A stretch of 64,000 nt of DNA, taken from the NCBI RefSeq assembly GCF_900188375.1, contig NZ_FZOO01000004.1, positions 1 through 64,000 of the forward strand, written 5' to 3'. A program made the translations under genes and the position numbers. Position 1 is the first letter of the stretch; each line of letters opens with the position of its first letter. Source of the stretch: Geodermatophilus pulveris (GTDB lineage Bacteria; Actinomycetota; Actinomycetes; Mycobacteriales; Geodermatophilaceae). Below the pieces are notes generated by a model that was not told the DNA's origin, searched no databases, and was given only the letters and a program-made list of their open reading frames with translations. Positions 1 through 8,055 of this stretch are shown here, piece after piece.

Positions 1-94
1 CCACCAGCTCCTCGCAGTACAGCCCGCCGTCGGGACGGCGGAACTGGGTGTGCCGCTTGCGCGGGACCTCACCCACCTGCCGGTAGAACGCCAT
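1..94 (-). CDS. hmgA: homogentisate 1,2-dioxygenase, N-terminal fragment (cut by window edge)
   Basis: Only the first 31 codons are in the window. The visible N-terminus begins MAFYRQVGEVPRKRHTQFR, which I recognise as the conserved start of actinobacterial homogentisate 1,2-dioxygenase, the Fe(II) enzyme that opens the homogentisate ring to maleylacetoacetate. The ATG lies at 94-92, with an AAGGAGGA ribosome site about 13 nt upstream. It follows the FAD monooxygenase by 19 nt and is the third gene of a minus-strand operon. The active site lies outside the window, so the call rests on the N-terminus and context. Confidence 0.8.
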   Translation of the reverse strand, partial: MAFYRQVGEVPRKRHTQFRRPDGGLYCEELV

Positions 95-113
95 CCGGCA
101 CCACCGTCCTCCT

Positions 114-1715
114 TCAGGCCGCGACGGGACTGGGCAGGGGGCGGGCGAGCAGCCGGGCCACCGCGGGGCCGACGTCGGCGGCGTCGGTGAGGACCGCGGC
201 CACGTGGCCGTCCGGGCGCAGCACCCAGGTCTCGTCGGGCCGGGCGCCGAGCGCCTCGCGGAGCAGGCCGGTGCCGTCGAGCGCGGTCATCCGGTGCACC
301 GACACCGGCGGGCCGCCGGGCGCGTCGGGGGCGGGGGCCTGCGCGTCGTCCCCGAGCAGGACGGTCACCCCCTCGCGGGCCAGCTGGCGCAGCCGGGCGA
401 CGTCCGGCCGGCCGGGCGCGGTCACCGGGCAGTCGGGCACCAGCACGCCCGGCGCCGGGACCGGGACGGCGCCGCGCGCCGGCCGCCCGGGGAAGGGACG
501 CCGCTCGTCGGGCGTGGTGAGCGGGGAGTCGACGTACCAGAACGGTTCGGCGAGCCGGCCGGAGTCGACCTGCGCCCGGGCCGCGGGGTCGGTCGCCGCG
601 CGCTCCAGCACGTCGAGGCGGTGGCGGGCGTCGGCGTCGGTGCCGGGCACCAGGAACCGCATGGTGGCGCCGGTGACCTCGATGTTCTCCAGGGCCGCGG
701 CGTGCCGCTCGTCGTGGTAGCTGTCCAGCAGCGACTCCGGTGCCCAGCCGCGCAGCACGAACGCGATCTTCCACGCGGCGTTCTCGGCGTCCAGGACGCC
801 GGAGTTCAGGCCCCGGGCGCCGAACGGGGACACCAGGTGCGCGGCGTCGCCGGCGACCAGCACCCGGCCGACCCGCATGCGGTCGACGACGCGGGAGGAG
901 AACCGGTAGACCGACCGCCACACGACCTCGTGGGGGCGGTCGCCGATGACCTGGCGGACCCGCCGGTCCAGGCCGCCGGAGGCCTCCTCGGCGGCCAGGT
1001 CGAAGTCCGGCGGCACCTGCCAGTCGATGCGGAAGGTGGAGTCCGGGCAGGGGTGGATGAGCACCTGGCGGCCGGGGTTCCACGCCGGGTCGAAGTAGAA
1101 CCGGCGCTCGGTCTCCCAGCCGGGCAGGTCGGTGCGGACGTCGCAGATGAGGAAGGAGTCGTCGAAGGTCTCGCCGGCGAAGGTCAGCCCGAGGGCCGAG
1201 CGCAGCACGTCGCTGCGGGGGCCCGCGCAGGCGACGGCGTACGAGCCGCGGACGGTGGTCCCGTCGTCGCAGGTGAGGGTCACGCCGCCGTCGTCCTGCT
1301 CGACGCCGGTGACCCGGTGCCCCCAGCGGACCTCGACCAGCGGCTCGGCGGCGATCCGCTCGTCGAGCAGCCGCTCGGTCTCGCACTGCGAGATGTTGAC
1401 GAACGGCGGGAAGGGGGACCGCCCGCGGTCGGCGAAGCGGACGCTGAACAGCTCGAGGTCGCGGTGGAAGGTGCGCGCGGTGGTCCAGGTGACCCCGCGG
1501 CGGGCGACCTCCGCGCCGACGCCGACGGCGTCCCACACGTCGAGGACGTCGCGCTGCTGGCAGATCGCCTTGCTGCCGACCGCGTCCCGCTCGCGGCGGC
1601 CGTCGAGCACGACGACCCGCAGCCCCCAGCGGGCCAGCAGCAGCGCAGCGGTCTGCCCGACCGGCCCGGCGCCCACGACGAGCACGGGCAGGTCCCGGTC
1701 GGTCGGGGCGCTCAT
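114..1715 (-). CDS. FAD-dependent aromatic-ring monooxygenase (PheA/TfdB/MhpA-like)
   Basis: 533-residue flavoprotein hydroxylase. It has an N-terminal Rossmann motif GAGPVG (residues 15-20) for the FAD ADP moiety and, in the middle, the second FAD motif GDAAHLVSPFGARGLNSG (GD motif). Its C-terminal thioredoxin-like tail is typical of the phenol-hydroxylase/3-(3-hydroxyphenyl)propionate-hydroxylase branch. The start is the ATG at 1715-1713, which overlaps the upstream gene's TGA in an ATGA junction. Translational coupling between the metallo-beta-lactamase-fold gene and hmgA suggests it makes a hydroxylated aromatic, possibly homogentisate from a hydroxyphenylacetate, but the substrate cannot be read from the sequence. 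Confidence 0.85.
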   Translation of the reverse strand: MSAPTDRDLPVLVVGAGPVGQTAALLLARWGLRVVVLDGRRERDAVGSKAICQQRDVLDVWDAVGVGAEVARRGVTWTTARTFHRDLELFSVRFADRGRSPFPPFVNISQCETERLLDERIAAEPLVEVRWGHRVTGVEQDDGGVTLTCDDGTTVRGSYAVACAGPRSDVLRSALGLTFAGETFDDSFLICDVRTDLPGWETERRFYFDPAWNPGRQVLIHPCPDSTFRIDWQVPPDFDLAAEEASGGLDRRVRQVIGDRPHEVVWRSVYRFSSRVVDRMRVGRVLVAGDAAHLVSPFGARGLNSGVLDAENAAWKIAFVLRGWAPESLLDSYHDERHAAALENIEVTGATMRFLVPGTDADARHRLDVLERAATDPAARAQVDSGRLAEPFWYVDSPLTTPDERRPFPGRPARGAVPVPAPGVLVPDCPVTAPGRPDVARLRQLAREGVTVLLGDDAQAPAPDAPGGPPVSVHRMTALDGTGLLREALGARPDETWVLRPDGHVAAVLTDAADVGPAVARLLARPLPSPVAA

Positions 1716-2674
1716 CCCTGCAGCTCGTCCCAGACCTGCCGGTCGCGCTCGGCGGTCCAGATGACCGGCCGCTCGATGCCGGAGAGCTCGTCCCACAGCC
1801 GCTGCACGTCGAAGGGCAGGCAGTGCTCGAAGATCGGCCAGGCGCCGTACTGCGGGGCCAGCGCGGCGTGGGTGGCCTCGAAGGCCTGCGTGAGGGTGCC
1901 GCCGGCGCGGTGCACGTCGCCGACGGTGCGCTGCATGGTGAGCAGGAAGTCGCGGGTCTGCTCGATGGCCGCGTCGACCTCCTCGCGGCCGCGCGCGATC
2001 CGGCCGCGGCCGCCGACCAGCTGCTGCGCGCCGAGGGCCTTGACCCGGTCGAGTGTGCCGGTGGCCCAGTCGGTGTGGAAGGCGTCGCCGGTGTAGAGGG
2101 CGGCCTGGGACTCGACCAGGTCACCGGCGAACAGGACCTGCTGCTCCGGCAGCCAGGCCACGACGTCGCCCTCGGTGTGCCCGCGGCCGAGGAACGCCAG
2201 CACCAGCTCGCCGCGGTCCCCGCCGAGGGAGATGGTCAGCCGGTCGCGGAAGGTCATGGTGGGCCAGGTGAGCCCGGGGATGGACTCCGGCTCCTCGAAC
2301 AGCCGCGGCATCCGGCCGTACTCGCTCTCCCAGTCCTGCTGGCCGCGCTCGGCGATCAGGTGCCTGGTCTGCTCGGAGCTGACGACGACCTCGGCGTCGA
2401 ACGCGCTGGCGCCGAGCACGCGGACGGCGTGGTAGTGGCTGAGCACCAGGTAGCGGACCGGCTTGTCGGTGTGCTCGCGCAGCCGGGCCAGCCAGCGGCG
2501 GGCGGCGACCGGGGTGGCCAGCGCCTCGAAGCAGACGAGGAAGTCCTCGCCCTCGATCGCGCCGACGTTGGGGTCCCCCTCCGCCGTGAGCGCGTACACG
2601 CCGTCGGCGAGGACCTCGAGGGTCTGCTCCTTGACGCCGAGGTCCGCGGAGGACGCGAAGGGCCTGGCTGCCAT
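1712..2674 (-). CDS. metallo-beta-lactamase-fold protein with an incomplete metal site
   Basis: 320-residue protein of the MBL-fold hydrolase type. The usual HxHxDH motif reads H80-Y-H82-A-V-R85, so the two metal-1 histidines remain while the metal-2 Asp and His are Val and Arg. The downstream ligands H166 (GHTEGD) and D185 (FAGD) are present, but the final GHG-type loop reads GRG. This suggests a mononuclear or altered metal site. The ATG at 2674-2672 was chosen for its AGGAG site 6 nt upstream; start codons at 2695 and 2713 lack one. It is the first gene of the operon leading to hmgA, so a role in aromatic breakdown is inferred. Confidence 0.75.
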   Translation of the reverse strand: MAARPFASSADLGVKEQTLEVLADGVYALTAEGDPNVGAIEGEDFLVCFEALATPVAARRWLARLREHTDKPVRYLVLSHYHAVRVLGASAFDAEVVVSSEQTRHLIAERGQQDWESEYGRMPRLFEEPESIPGLTWPTMTFRDRLTISLGGDRGELVLAFLGRGHTEGDVVAWLPEQQVLFAGDLVESQAALYTGDAFHTDWATGTLDRVKALGAQQLVGGRGRIARGREEVDAAIEQTRDFLLTMQRTVGDVHRAGGTLTQAFEATHAALAPQYGAWPIFEHCLPFDVQRLWDELSGIERPVIWTAERDRQVWDELQG

Positions 2675-2696
2675 GGGGGCTCCTGTCGACGTCATC

Positions 2697-2711
2697 GTCC
2701 GATAGACGAAC
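2697..2711. promoter_or_regulatory. candidate operator GTCCG-N5-CGAAC upstream of the hmg operon
   Basis: Imperfect inverted repeat GTCCG-ATAGA-CGAAC lying 23 nt upstream of the metallo-beta-lactamase-fold start. The same two pentamers with the same 5-nt gap, in swapped order, recur at 2838-2852 in front of the divergent transporter operon. The pairing suggests one regulator (IclR, TetR or similar, not encoded in the window) acting on both operons. This is pattern evidence only. Confidence 0.35.
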
Positions 2712-2836
2712 ACCTTGCCCGCTTACCGGTCGGAGTCTACGGCGGTGTGCCGCAGGACACAAGACGGTCGCGGTCCCGGCGGTCACGTGCCGGGAGCCTG
2801 TGAGCCGTGCCACACTCCTGCTAGTCTGCACCGGCT

Positions 2837-2853
2837 TCGAACAGACTGTCCGA
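2837..2853. promoter_or_regulatory. candidate operator, 17-bp palindrome upstream of the ABC importer
   Basis: TCGAACAGACTGTCCGA is a 17-bp near-perfect palindrome (TCGrACAGnCTGTyCGA). It lies 27 nt upstream of the substrate-binding-protein GTG. It contains CGAAC-N5-GTCCG, the swapped form of the element at 2697-2711. A shared regulator of the divergent hmg and transporter operons is inferred. Confidence 0.4.
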
Positions 2854-2879
2854 TTACCGAGCGGCACCCGGAGGAACTC

Positions 2880-4076
2880 GTGAGTCGACGGACCACCCGC
2901 GCGCGCGTCGCCGCCTGCGCCGCCGCGCTGACCCTGGGCCTCGCCGGTTGCGCCGAGTCGGCGGACAGCGGGGGCGACGCAGCGGCCACGGACGAGTCCG
3001 GGCCGATCAGGATCGGCGCCGTCCTGGACATCACCGGGGCCGGCGCCTCGCTCGGCGTGCCCGAGCGCCAGGCCCTGGAGCTGCTCGCCGGGCAGCTGGA
3101 GGCCGAGGGGGGCATCGACGGCCGCGAGGTCGAGCTGATCATCGAGGACAACCAGTCCACCGAGGACGCCGCCGCCCAGGCGATGAACAAGCTGGTCAGC
3201 CAGGACCAGGTGGACGTCGTGCTCGGCGCCAGCCGCACCGGCCCCAGCCTGGCGATGCGCCCCATCGCCGAGGCCAGCCAGATCCCGATGATCTCCCTGG
3301 CCGCCAACGCGGCCATCGTCGAGGGGTCGGAGTGGGTGTTCAAGAGCGCCCAGAACGACCGGGTGGTCATCGAGCGCATGGTCGAGTACATGGCCGACCA
3401 GGGCTGGACCACCATCGGCCTGGCCCGCGACGCCTCGGGTTTCGGCGAGGGCGTGCAGGAGATCTTCGACGAGGTCGGGTCGGAGGCCGGCATCTCGGTG
3501 GTCGCCGTCGAGCGGTTCGCCCCCGACGCCACGGACTTCACCGCGCAGATGGTCAACCTGCGCGACGCCGCGGCCGACGTCAACGTCATCTGGGGCATCC
3601 CGCCGGCGGCGGGGCTGGCCCAGCGGGCGTACGCGCAGCTGGGCATCACCACCCCGGTCATGCAGAGCCACGGCATCGGCAACCAGGTGTTCCTGGACAC
3701 CGCCGGGGAGGCCGCCAACGGGCTGGTCGCACCGCTGGGCCGGCTGGTCGTCGCCGACCAGCTGCCCGAGGACGACCCGCAGCGGGAAGTCATCACCTCC
3801 TTCATCGAGGACTACACCGCCGAGTACGGCGAGGAGCCGTCCACCTTCGCCGGGCACGCCTACGACGCCTGGCAGCTGGCGATCGACGCGCTGCGCGAGG
3901 TGGGCACCGACCCGCAGGCGATCCGCGACCACCTGGAGGGCGTCCAGGACTTCGTCGGGATCAGCGGCACGTTCACCATGACCCCGGAGGACCACTCGGG
4001 GCTGTCCAAGGACGCGCTGGTGCTGGTCGGCGTGCAGGACGGGGACTGGACGCTGCTCCCGGACCAGGGCGCCTGA
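2880..4076 (+). CDS. branched-chain-amino-acid-type ABC transporter substrate-binding lipoprotein
   Basis: 398 residues. The N-terminus has an arginine-rich n-region, a hydrophobic core and the lipobox LAGC with C24 as the lipidated cysteine, so it is a membrane-anchored lipoprotein. The rest is a type I periplasmic-binding fold of the LivJ/LivK family (Peripla_BP_6), beginning IRIGAVLDITGAGASLG. The GTG at 2880 follows a GGAGGAA ribosome site; an upstream in-frame ATG at 2715 would destroy the signal peptide. It heads a four-gene importer operon divergent from the homogentisate operon. This family also takes up aromatic acids, so an aromatic substrate is plausible but unproven. Confidence 0.9.
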   Translation: MSRRTTRARVAACAAALTLGLAGCAESADSGGDAAATDESGPIRIGAVLDITGAGASLGVPERQALELLAGQLEAEGGIDGREVELIIEDNQSTEDAAAQAMNKLVSQDQVDVVLGASRTGPSLAMRPIAEASQIPMISLAANAAIVEGSEWVFKSAQNDRVVIERMVEYMADQGWTTIGLARDASGFGEGVQEIFDEVGSEAGISVVAVERFAPDATDFTAQMVNLRDAAADVNVIWGIPPAAGLAQRAYAQLGITTPVMQSHGIGNQVFLDTAGEAANGLVAPLGRLVVADQLPEDDPQREVITSFIEDYTAEYGEEPSTFAGHAYDAWQLAIDALREVGTDPQAIRDHLEGVQDFVGISGTFTMTPEDHSGLSKDALVLVGVQDGDWTLLPDQGA

Positions 4077-4083
4077 CAGTCCG

Positions 4084-4953
4084 GTGGTCGACCTGCTGCA
4101 GCTGGTCTTCGCCGGGCTGAGCCAGGGCGCGGTCTACGCGCTCATCGCCATCGGCTTCGTCGCGGTCTTCACCGTCAGCGGGGTCATCAACCTGGCGCAG
4201 GGCGAGTTCGCCGCCCTCGCCGGGCTGGTGGCGATCTCCGCGGCCGGCAGCGGGCTCCCGCTGCCGGCCGCGGCGGTCGTGGCGGTGGCCAGCGTCGCCG
4301 TCGTCGCCGTCCTCATGGAGCGGCTGGCCATCGCCCCGGTCAAGCGGATGACGACGCTGGTGTCGCTCATCCTCACCCTCGGCGTCTCCACCGGCCTCAA
4401 GGCGCTGATGCTGCTCGTGTACGGGCCGAACGCCGAGGGCCTCACGCCGATCACGCCCGGCGGCGTCACCGTGGGCGGGGTGAGCATCCGGTACCAGGAG
4501 CTGTGGATCCTCGCCGTCGCCGGGCTGGTCGCGCTGGCCGTGTACTGGTTCTACGAGCGCACCCTGGCGGGCAAGGCGCTGCGGGCCTGCGCCGAGCAGC
4601 CGGTGGCCGCCCGGCTGGTGGGCATCTCGCTGGGCCGGGCCTCGCTCACCGCCTTCCTCATCGCCGGCTGCGTGGGTGCGGTCGCCGGGGTGCTGGCCAG
4701 CCCCGTCTACTTCACCTCCTGGGAGTCCGGCCTCACCCTGGGGCTCAAGGGCTTCGTCGCCGCCACGCTCGGCGGGCTGGTCTCCGTGCGCGGTGCGGTG
4801 CTGGGCGGGCTGCTGCTCGGCGTGCTGGAGAACCTGACCGCCGGGTACGTGAGCACCGGCCTGCGGGACGCGGTGGCGTTCCTGCTGCTCATCATCGTGC
4901 TGGTCGCCCGGCCCTCGGGGGTCTTCGGGCGGCACGCGGAAGCGCGGGTCTGA
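4084..4953 (+). CDS. ABC transporter inner-membrane permease, LivH type
   Basis: 289-residue polytopic membrane protein of the BPD_transp_2/LivH family with about eight hydrophobic helices. It opens with the family signature LSQGAVYALIAIGFVAVFTV and has the conserved segment NLAQGEFAALAGL. It starts at GTG 4084, 7 nt after the binding-protein stop. It pairs with the LivM-like half of the next gene to form the translocation channel. The ribosome site is weak, which fits translational coupling. Confidence 0.9.
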   Translation: MVDLLQLVFAGLSQGAVYALIAIGFVAVFTVSGVINLAQGEFAALAGLVAISAAGSGLPLPAAAVVAVASVAVVAVLMERLAIAPVKRMTTLVSLILTLGVSTGLKALMLLVYGPNAEGLTPITPGGVTVGGVSIRYQELWILAVAGLVALAVYWFYERTLAGKALRACAEQPVAARLVGISLGRASLTAFLIAGCVGAVAGVLASPVYFTSWESGLTLGLKGFVAATLGGLVSVRGAVLGGLLLGVLENLTAGYVSTGLRDAVAFLLLIIVLVARPSGVFGRHAEARV

Positions 4954-4957
4954 CGCC

Positions 4958-6868
4958 GTGGCCCGCCGCGCGCTGCCCCTGACCGGGGCGCACGGCCGCC
5001 GCTCCCGCCGCGGCGACGTCGTCGGGATGTCCGTGCTCACGGTGCTGCTGGTGGCGTTCCCGTTCCTCGCCCCGCCCAGCGTGACCAACGTCGGGGTGTA
5101 CGCGCTGATCTACGCCCTGGCGGCGCTGGGGCTGTCCCTGCTGATGGGCCTGGCCGGGCAGGTGAGCCTCGGGCAGGCCGGCTTCTTCGCCATCGGCGCC
5201 TACACCCAGGCCGTGCTGGTGACCCGCTACGAGACCAACCCGGTGCTCGCCTCGGTGGCCGCGGTCACGGTGACCATGACGGTGGCGCTGCTGGTCGGGC
5301 TGCCGCTGCTGCGGCTGCGGGGGCACTACCTGGCCCTGGCGACGCTCGGCTTCGGCATCATCGTCACCGTCCTGGCCACCGAGTCGGAGTTCCTCGGGGC
5401 CACCTCGGGCATCTTCGGCGTGCCCAAGCCGCAGTTCAACGCCCGCACCTACGACTCCACCACCGAGTACTTCCTGCTGCTGGTCCCCGTCGTGCTGCTG
5501 GGCCTGCTGCTGGCGCGCAACGTGGTGGAGAGCCGGATCGGCCGGGCGCTCGGCGCGGTCAACGACTCCGAGGTCGCCGCGGAGTCCCTGGGGGTGGACA
5601 CCTTCCGGCTGCGGGTGCAGGTGTTCGTGCTGTCGGCGGCGTTCGCCAGCGTGGCCGGCACGGCGTTCGCCCACTGGCTCGGGGTGATCAACCCCAACGC
5701 GGCGAACTTCCCCCTGTCGGTGTCCTTCCTGCTGATGGCGGTGCTCGGCGGGGTGGGCACGGTCTACGGCGCGGTGGTCGGCGCGTTCGCCGTCGAGGGG
5801 CTGGACGACGGGCTGCGCCGGCTGATCCCCGAGCTGGTGCCCGGTGCGGTCGGCGAGGTGCAGCTGATCGGCTTCGGCATCCTGCTCACCGTCATCATGA
5901 TCTTCCTGCCCGGTGGGCTGCACCAGCTGTGGACCACGGCCCGCCGGCGGCTGTCCGGGTCGGACCTGGCCGCCGGCGGCGCCCCGCCCGACGGCGGGCC
6001 CGCCCCCGCCCCCGACGACGGCCCACTGCTCGCCCGCGAGAGCCGGGCCCCCGCCGGCACGCCGCTGCTGGAGGTGCAGGGGCTGACCAAGCGCTTCGGC
6101 GGCGTCACCGCGGTCGACGACCTGGACCTCACCGTGCACGCCGGGGAGATCGTGGCGCTGATCGGGCCGAACGGCGCGGGGAAGACGACCGCGTTCAACA
6201 TGGTCAGCGGTGCGGTGGTACCCACCGCGGGCACGGTGACGGTGGCCGGCACCCGGGTGGAGGGGCGCAAGCCGCACGTGGCCGCCCGCGCCGGTGCGAC
6301 CCGCACCTTCCAGAACCTGCAGATCTTCGGGTCGGCCACGGTGCTGGGCAACGTCATGGTCGGCCGGCACCTGCGCAGCCGCGCCGGCCTGGTCGGGGCG
6401 GCCCTGGTGCTCCCCGCCCGGCGCGAGGAGCGCGCCGTGGAGGCCTCGGCGCGCGAGCTGCTCGACCTGCTGGGCCTGGGGCCCGACGCCGACCGGCTCG
6501 CCGTCGACCTGCCCTTCGGCCGCCAGCGGCTGGTCGAGGTGGCCCGCGCGCTGGCGCTGGAACCGGACCTGCTGCTGCTCGACGAGCCGATGGCCGGCCT
6601 GTCCGGCGCGGAGCGGCGGGACCTGGCCCGGCTGCTGCGCCGGCTGCGCGCCGGCGGCATGGCCATCGTGCTGGTGGAGCACGACGTCGAGGCCGTGCTC
6701 GCCCTCGCCGACCGGGTGGCCGTGCTCGAGGACGGCGTCCGCATCGCCCTGGGCACGCCGGACCAGGTCCGGCACGACCCCGCCGTCATCGCCGCCTACC
6801 TCGGCGTCGACCCGGAGGACAGCACCGCGGTCGCCGTGGCCGAGGCCGGGCCGGGGGAGGCGCGGTGA
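4958..6868 (+). CDS. fused ABC permease and ATPase (LivM-LivG)
   Basis: 636 residues. Residues 1 to about 330 form a LivM-type permease with the conserved LMGLAGQVSLGQAGFFAIGA segment. A proline/alanine-rich linker of about 30 residues follows, then a LivG-type ATPase from about residue 365. Walker A GPNGAGKT lies near residues 404-411, the LivG-specific TRTFQNLQIF follows, and Walker B LLLLDEPMAGL is near residue 538. Most Liv systems encode the two as separate genes. The fusion fixes permease:ATPase stoichiometry. The start is GTG 4958, 5 nt after livH, and the stop overlaps the LivF GTG. Confidence 0.9.
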   Translation: MARRALPLTGAHGRRSRRGDVVGMSVLTVLLVAFPFLAPPSVTNVGVYALIYALAALGLSLLMGLAGQVSLGQAGFFAIGAYTQAVLVTRYETNPVLASVAAVTVTMTVALLVGLPLLRLRGHYLALATLGFGIIVTVLATESEFLGATSGIFGVPKPQFNARTYDSTTEYFLLLVPVVLLGLLLARNVVESRIGRALGAVNDSEVAAESLGVDTFRLRVQVFVLSAAFASVAGTAFAHWLGVINPNAANFPLSVSFLLMAVLGGVGTVYGAVVGAFAVEGLDDGLRRLIPELVPGAVGEVQLIGFGILLTVIMIFLPGGLHQLWTTARRRLSGSDLAAGGAPPDGGPAPAPDDGPLLARESRAPAGTPLLEVQGLTKRFGGVTAVDDLDLTVHAGEIVALIGPNGAGKTTAFNMVSGAVVPTAGTVTVAGTRVEGRKPHVAARAGATRTFQNLQIFGSATVLGNVMVGRHLRSRAGLVGAALVLPARREERAVEASARELLDLLGLGPDADRLAVDLPFGRQRLVEVARALALEPDLLLLDEPMAGLSGAERRDLARLLRRLRAGGMAIVLVEHDVEAVLALADRVAVLEDGVRIALGTPDQVRHDPAVIAAYLGVDPEDSTAVAVAEAGPGEAR

Positions 6869-7620
6869 GCCTGGAGGTCCGGGGGCTGGCGGCGGGCTAC
6901 GGCCGGCTGGAGGTGCTGCACGGCGTCGACCTGGACGCCGGGGAGGGTCAGCTGGTCGCCGTCATCGGCGCCAACGGCGCCGGGAAGACCACGCTGCTGC
7001 GGGCGCTGTCCGGGCTGGTCCCGGCCACCGCCGGCACGGTGCGGCTCGCCGGCGTCGACGTGACCGGCTCCGGGCCCGAGCGGCTGGCCCGGGCCGGGCT
7101 GGCGCACGTGCCGGAGAACCGGCTGGTGTTCCCGACCCTGACCGTCGAGGACAACCTGGTGCTCGGCGCCTACACCCGCCGCCGGCAGCCGGCCGCCGAG
7201 CGCACCCGGGTGCGCGACCGGGCGCTGGCGCTGTTCCCGCGGCTGCAGCCGCGGCTGCAGCAGGCCGCCGGGACGCTGTCCGGCGGTGAGCAGCAGATGC
7301 TGGCCATCGCCCGCGGCCTGATGGCCCAGCCGCGGGTGCTGGTCCTGGACGAGCCCAGCGTCGGGCTCGCACCCCGGCTGGTCGGGGAGATATTCACCGC
7401 CCTGGGCCGGCTCCGGGACGACGGGCTGACCCTCGTCGCGGTCGAGCAGAACGCCCGCGCCGCCTTCGCCGTCGCCGACTCCGTCTCCGTCATGGACCGC
7501 GGCCGGGTGGTCCTGCACGGGGACGCCGCGACGCTCGCCACCGACCCGCGCGTCACCGCGGCCTTCCTCGGCGGGGGCGTCAGCGCCGAGGCCACCGACG
7601 CCTCCGACGGCCGGCACTGA
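6865..7620 (+). CDS. ABC transporter ATPase, LivF type
   Basis: 251-residue ATPase with Walker A GANGAGKT (35-42), signature LSGGEQQMLAIARGL, and Walker B VLVLDEPSVGLAP, the LivF hallmark. It has the short LivF length without the LivG insert. The GTG start overlaps the stop of the fused permease-ATPase (GTGA). With the ATPase half of the preceding gene it forms the heterodimeric motor. It is the last gene of the importer operon and is convergent with the minus-strand paa operon, 17 nt away. Confidence 0.92.
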   Translation: MSLEVRGLAAGYGRLEVLHGVDLDAGEGQLVAVIGANGAGKTTLLRALSGLVPATAGTVRLAGVDVTGSGPERLARAGLAHVPENRLVFPTLTVEDNLVLGAYTRRRQPAAERTRVRDRALALFPRLQPRLQQAAGTLSGGEQQMLAIARGLMAQPRVLVLDEPSVGLAPRLVGEIFTALGRLRDDGLTLVAVEQNARAAFAVADSVSVMDRGRVVLHGDAATLATDPRVTAAFLGGGVSAEATDASDGRH

Positions 7621-7637
7621 CCGGGCGCCGCTGGTGG

Positions 7638-8048
7638 CTACGGTCCGCGGCGGCGGGCGCCCTCCCCGATCCGGGCGGCCAGCTCCGCCTCGGGGAGGAC
7701 CACCTGGACGGTGCTGCCGCGGCCCAGCTCCCGGCCCGCGGCGTCGGTGGCGACACACGCGCAGGTCAGCCGGTTGCCGCGCGCCTCGACGCAGCGCGCG
7801 GTCACCCGGACGGTGTCACCCACCCAGCTGGGGCCGAGGTGGTCCACCGAGACCGACCGCCCGATGCCGGCCTCGCCGGGGGCCAGGTGGCGGAGCAGGA
7901 GCTTGCGCCCGGCCTCCTCGAAGTGCTTGGCCATGGTGTACGTCGCGTACACCGGGTGCACCGGACCCAGCTCGTCGAAGTGCACGGTCATCTCCTGGGT
8001 CACCACGACCACCAGCTCCGCCGCGGCACCGACGGGGACGGCGACCAC
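7638..8048 (-). CDS. hot-dog-fold acyl-CoA thioesterase (FlK-like)
   Basis: 136 residues of the thioesterase/FlK-like hot-dog family, with the typical SVSVDHLGPSWVGDTVRVTA strand pair and an ATYTMAKHFEEAGRKLL helix. It starts at GTG 8048 with a TGAGGG ribosome site and follows paaE by 7 nt as the last gene of the paaABCDE operon. Thioesterases in paa clusters release CoA from dead-end intermediates such as epoxy- or 2-hydroxycyclohepta-type CoA esters. That role is inferred from position; the substrate is unknown. Confidence 0.75.
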   Translation of the reverse strand: MVAVPVGAAAELVVVVTQEMTVHFDELGPVHPVYATYTMAKHFEEAGRKLLLRHLAPGEAGIGRSVSVDHLGPSWVGDTVRVTARCVEARGNRLTCACVATDAAGRELGRGSTVQVVLPEAELAARIGEGARRRGP

Positions 8049-8055
8049 GGGGCCC

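Noticed and set aside
204-2096. Long plus-strand open frames opposite the hmg operon
   Set aside because: GC-rich antisense shadows with Arg/Gly/Ala-biased composition and no domains; the minus-strand genes explain the region.
2121-3995. 624-codon minus-strand frame across the hmg/importer divergent region
   Set aside because: Its N-terminal half is antisense to the binding-protein gene and its C-terminal half is an off-frame copy of the metallo-beta-lactamase gene.
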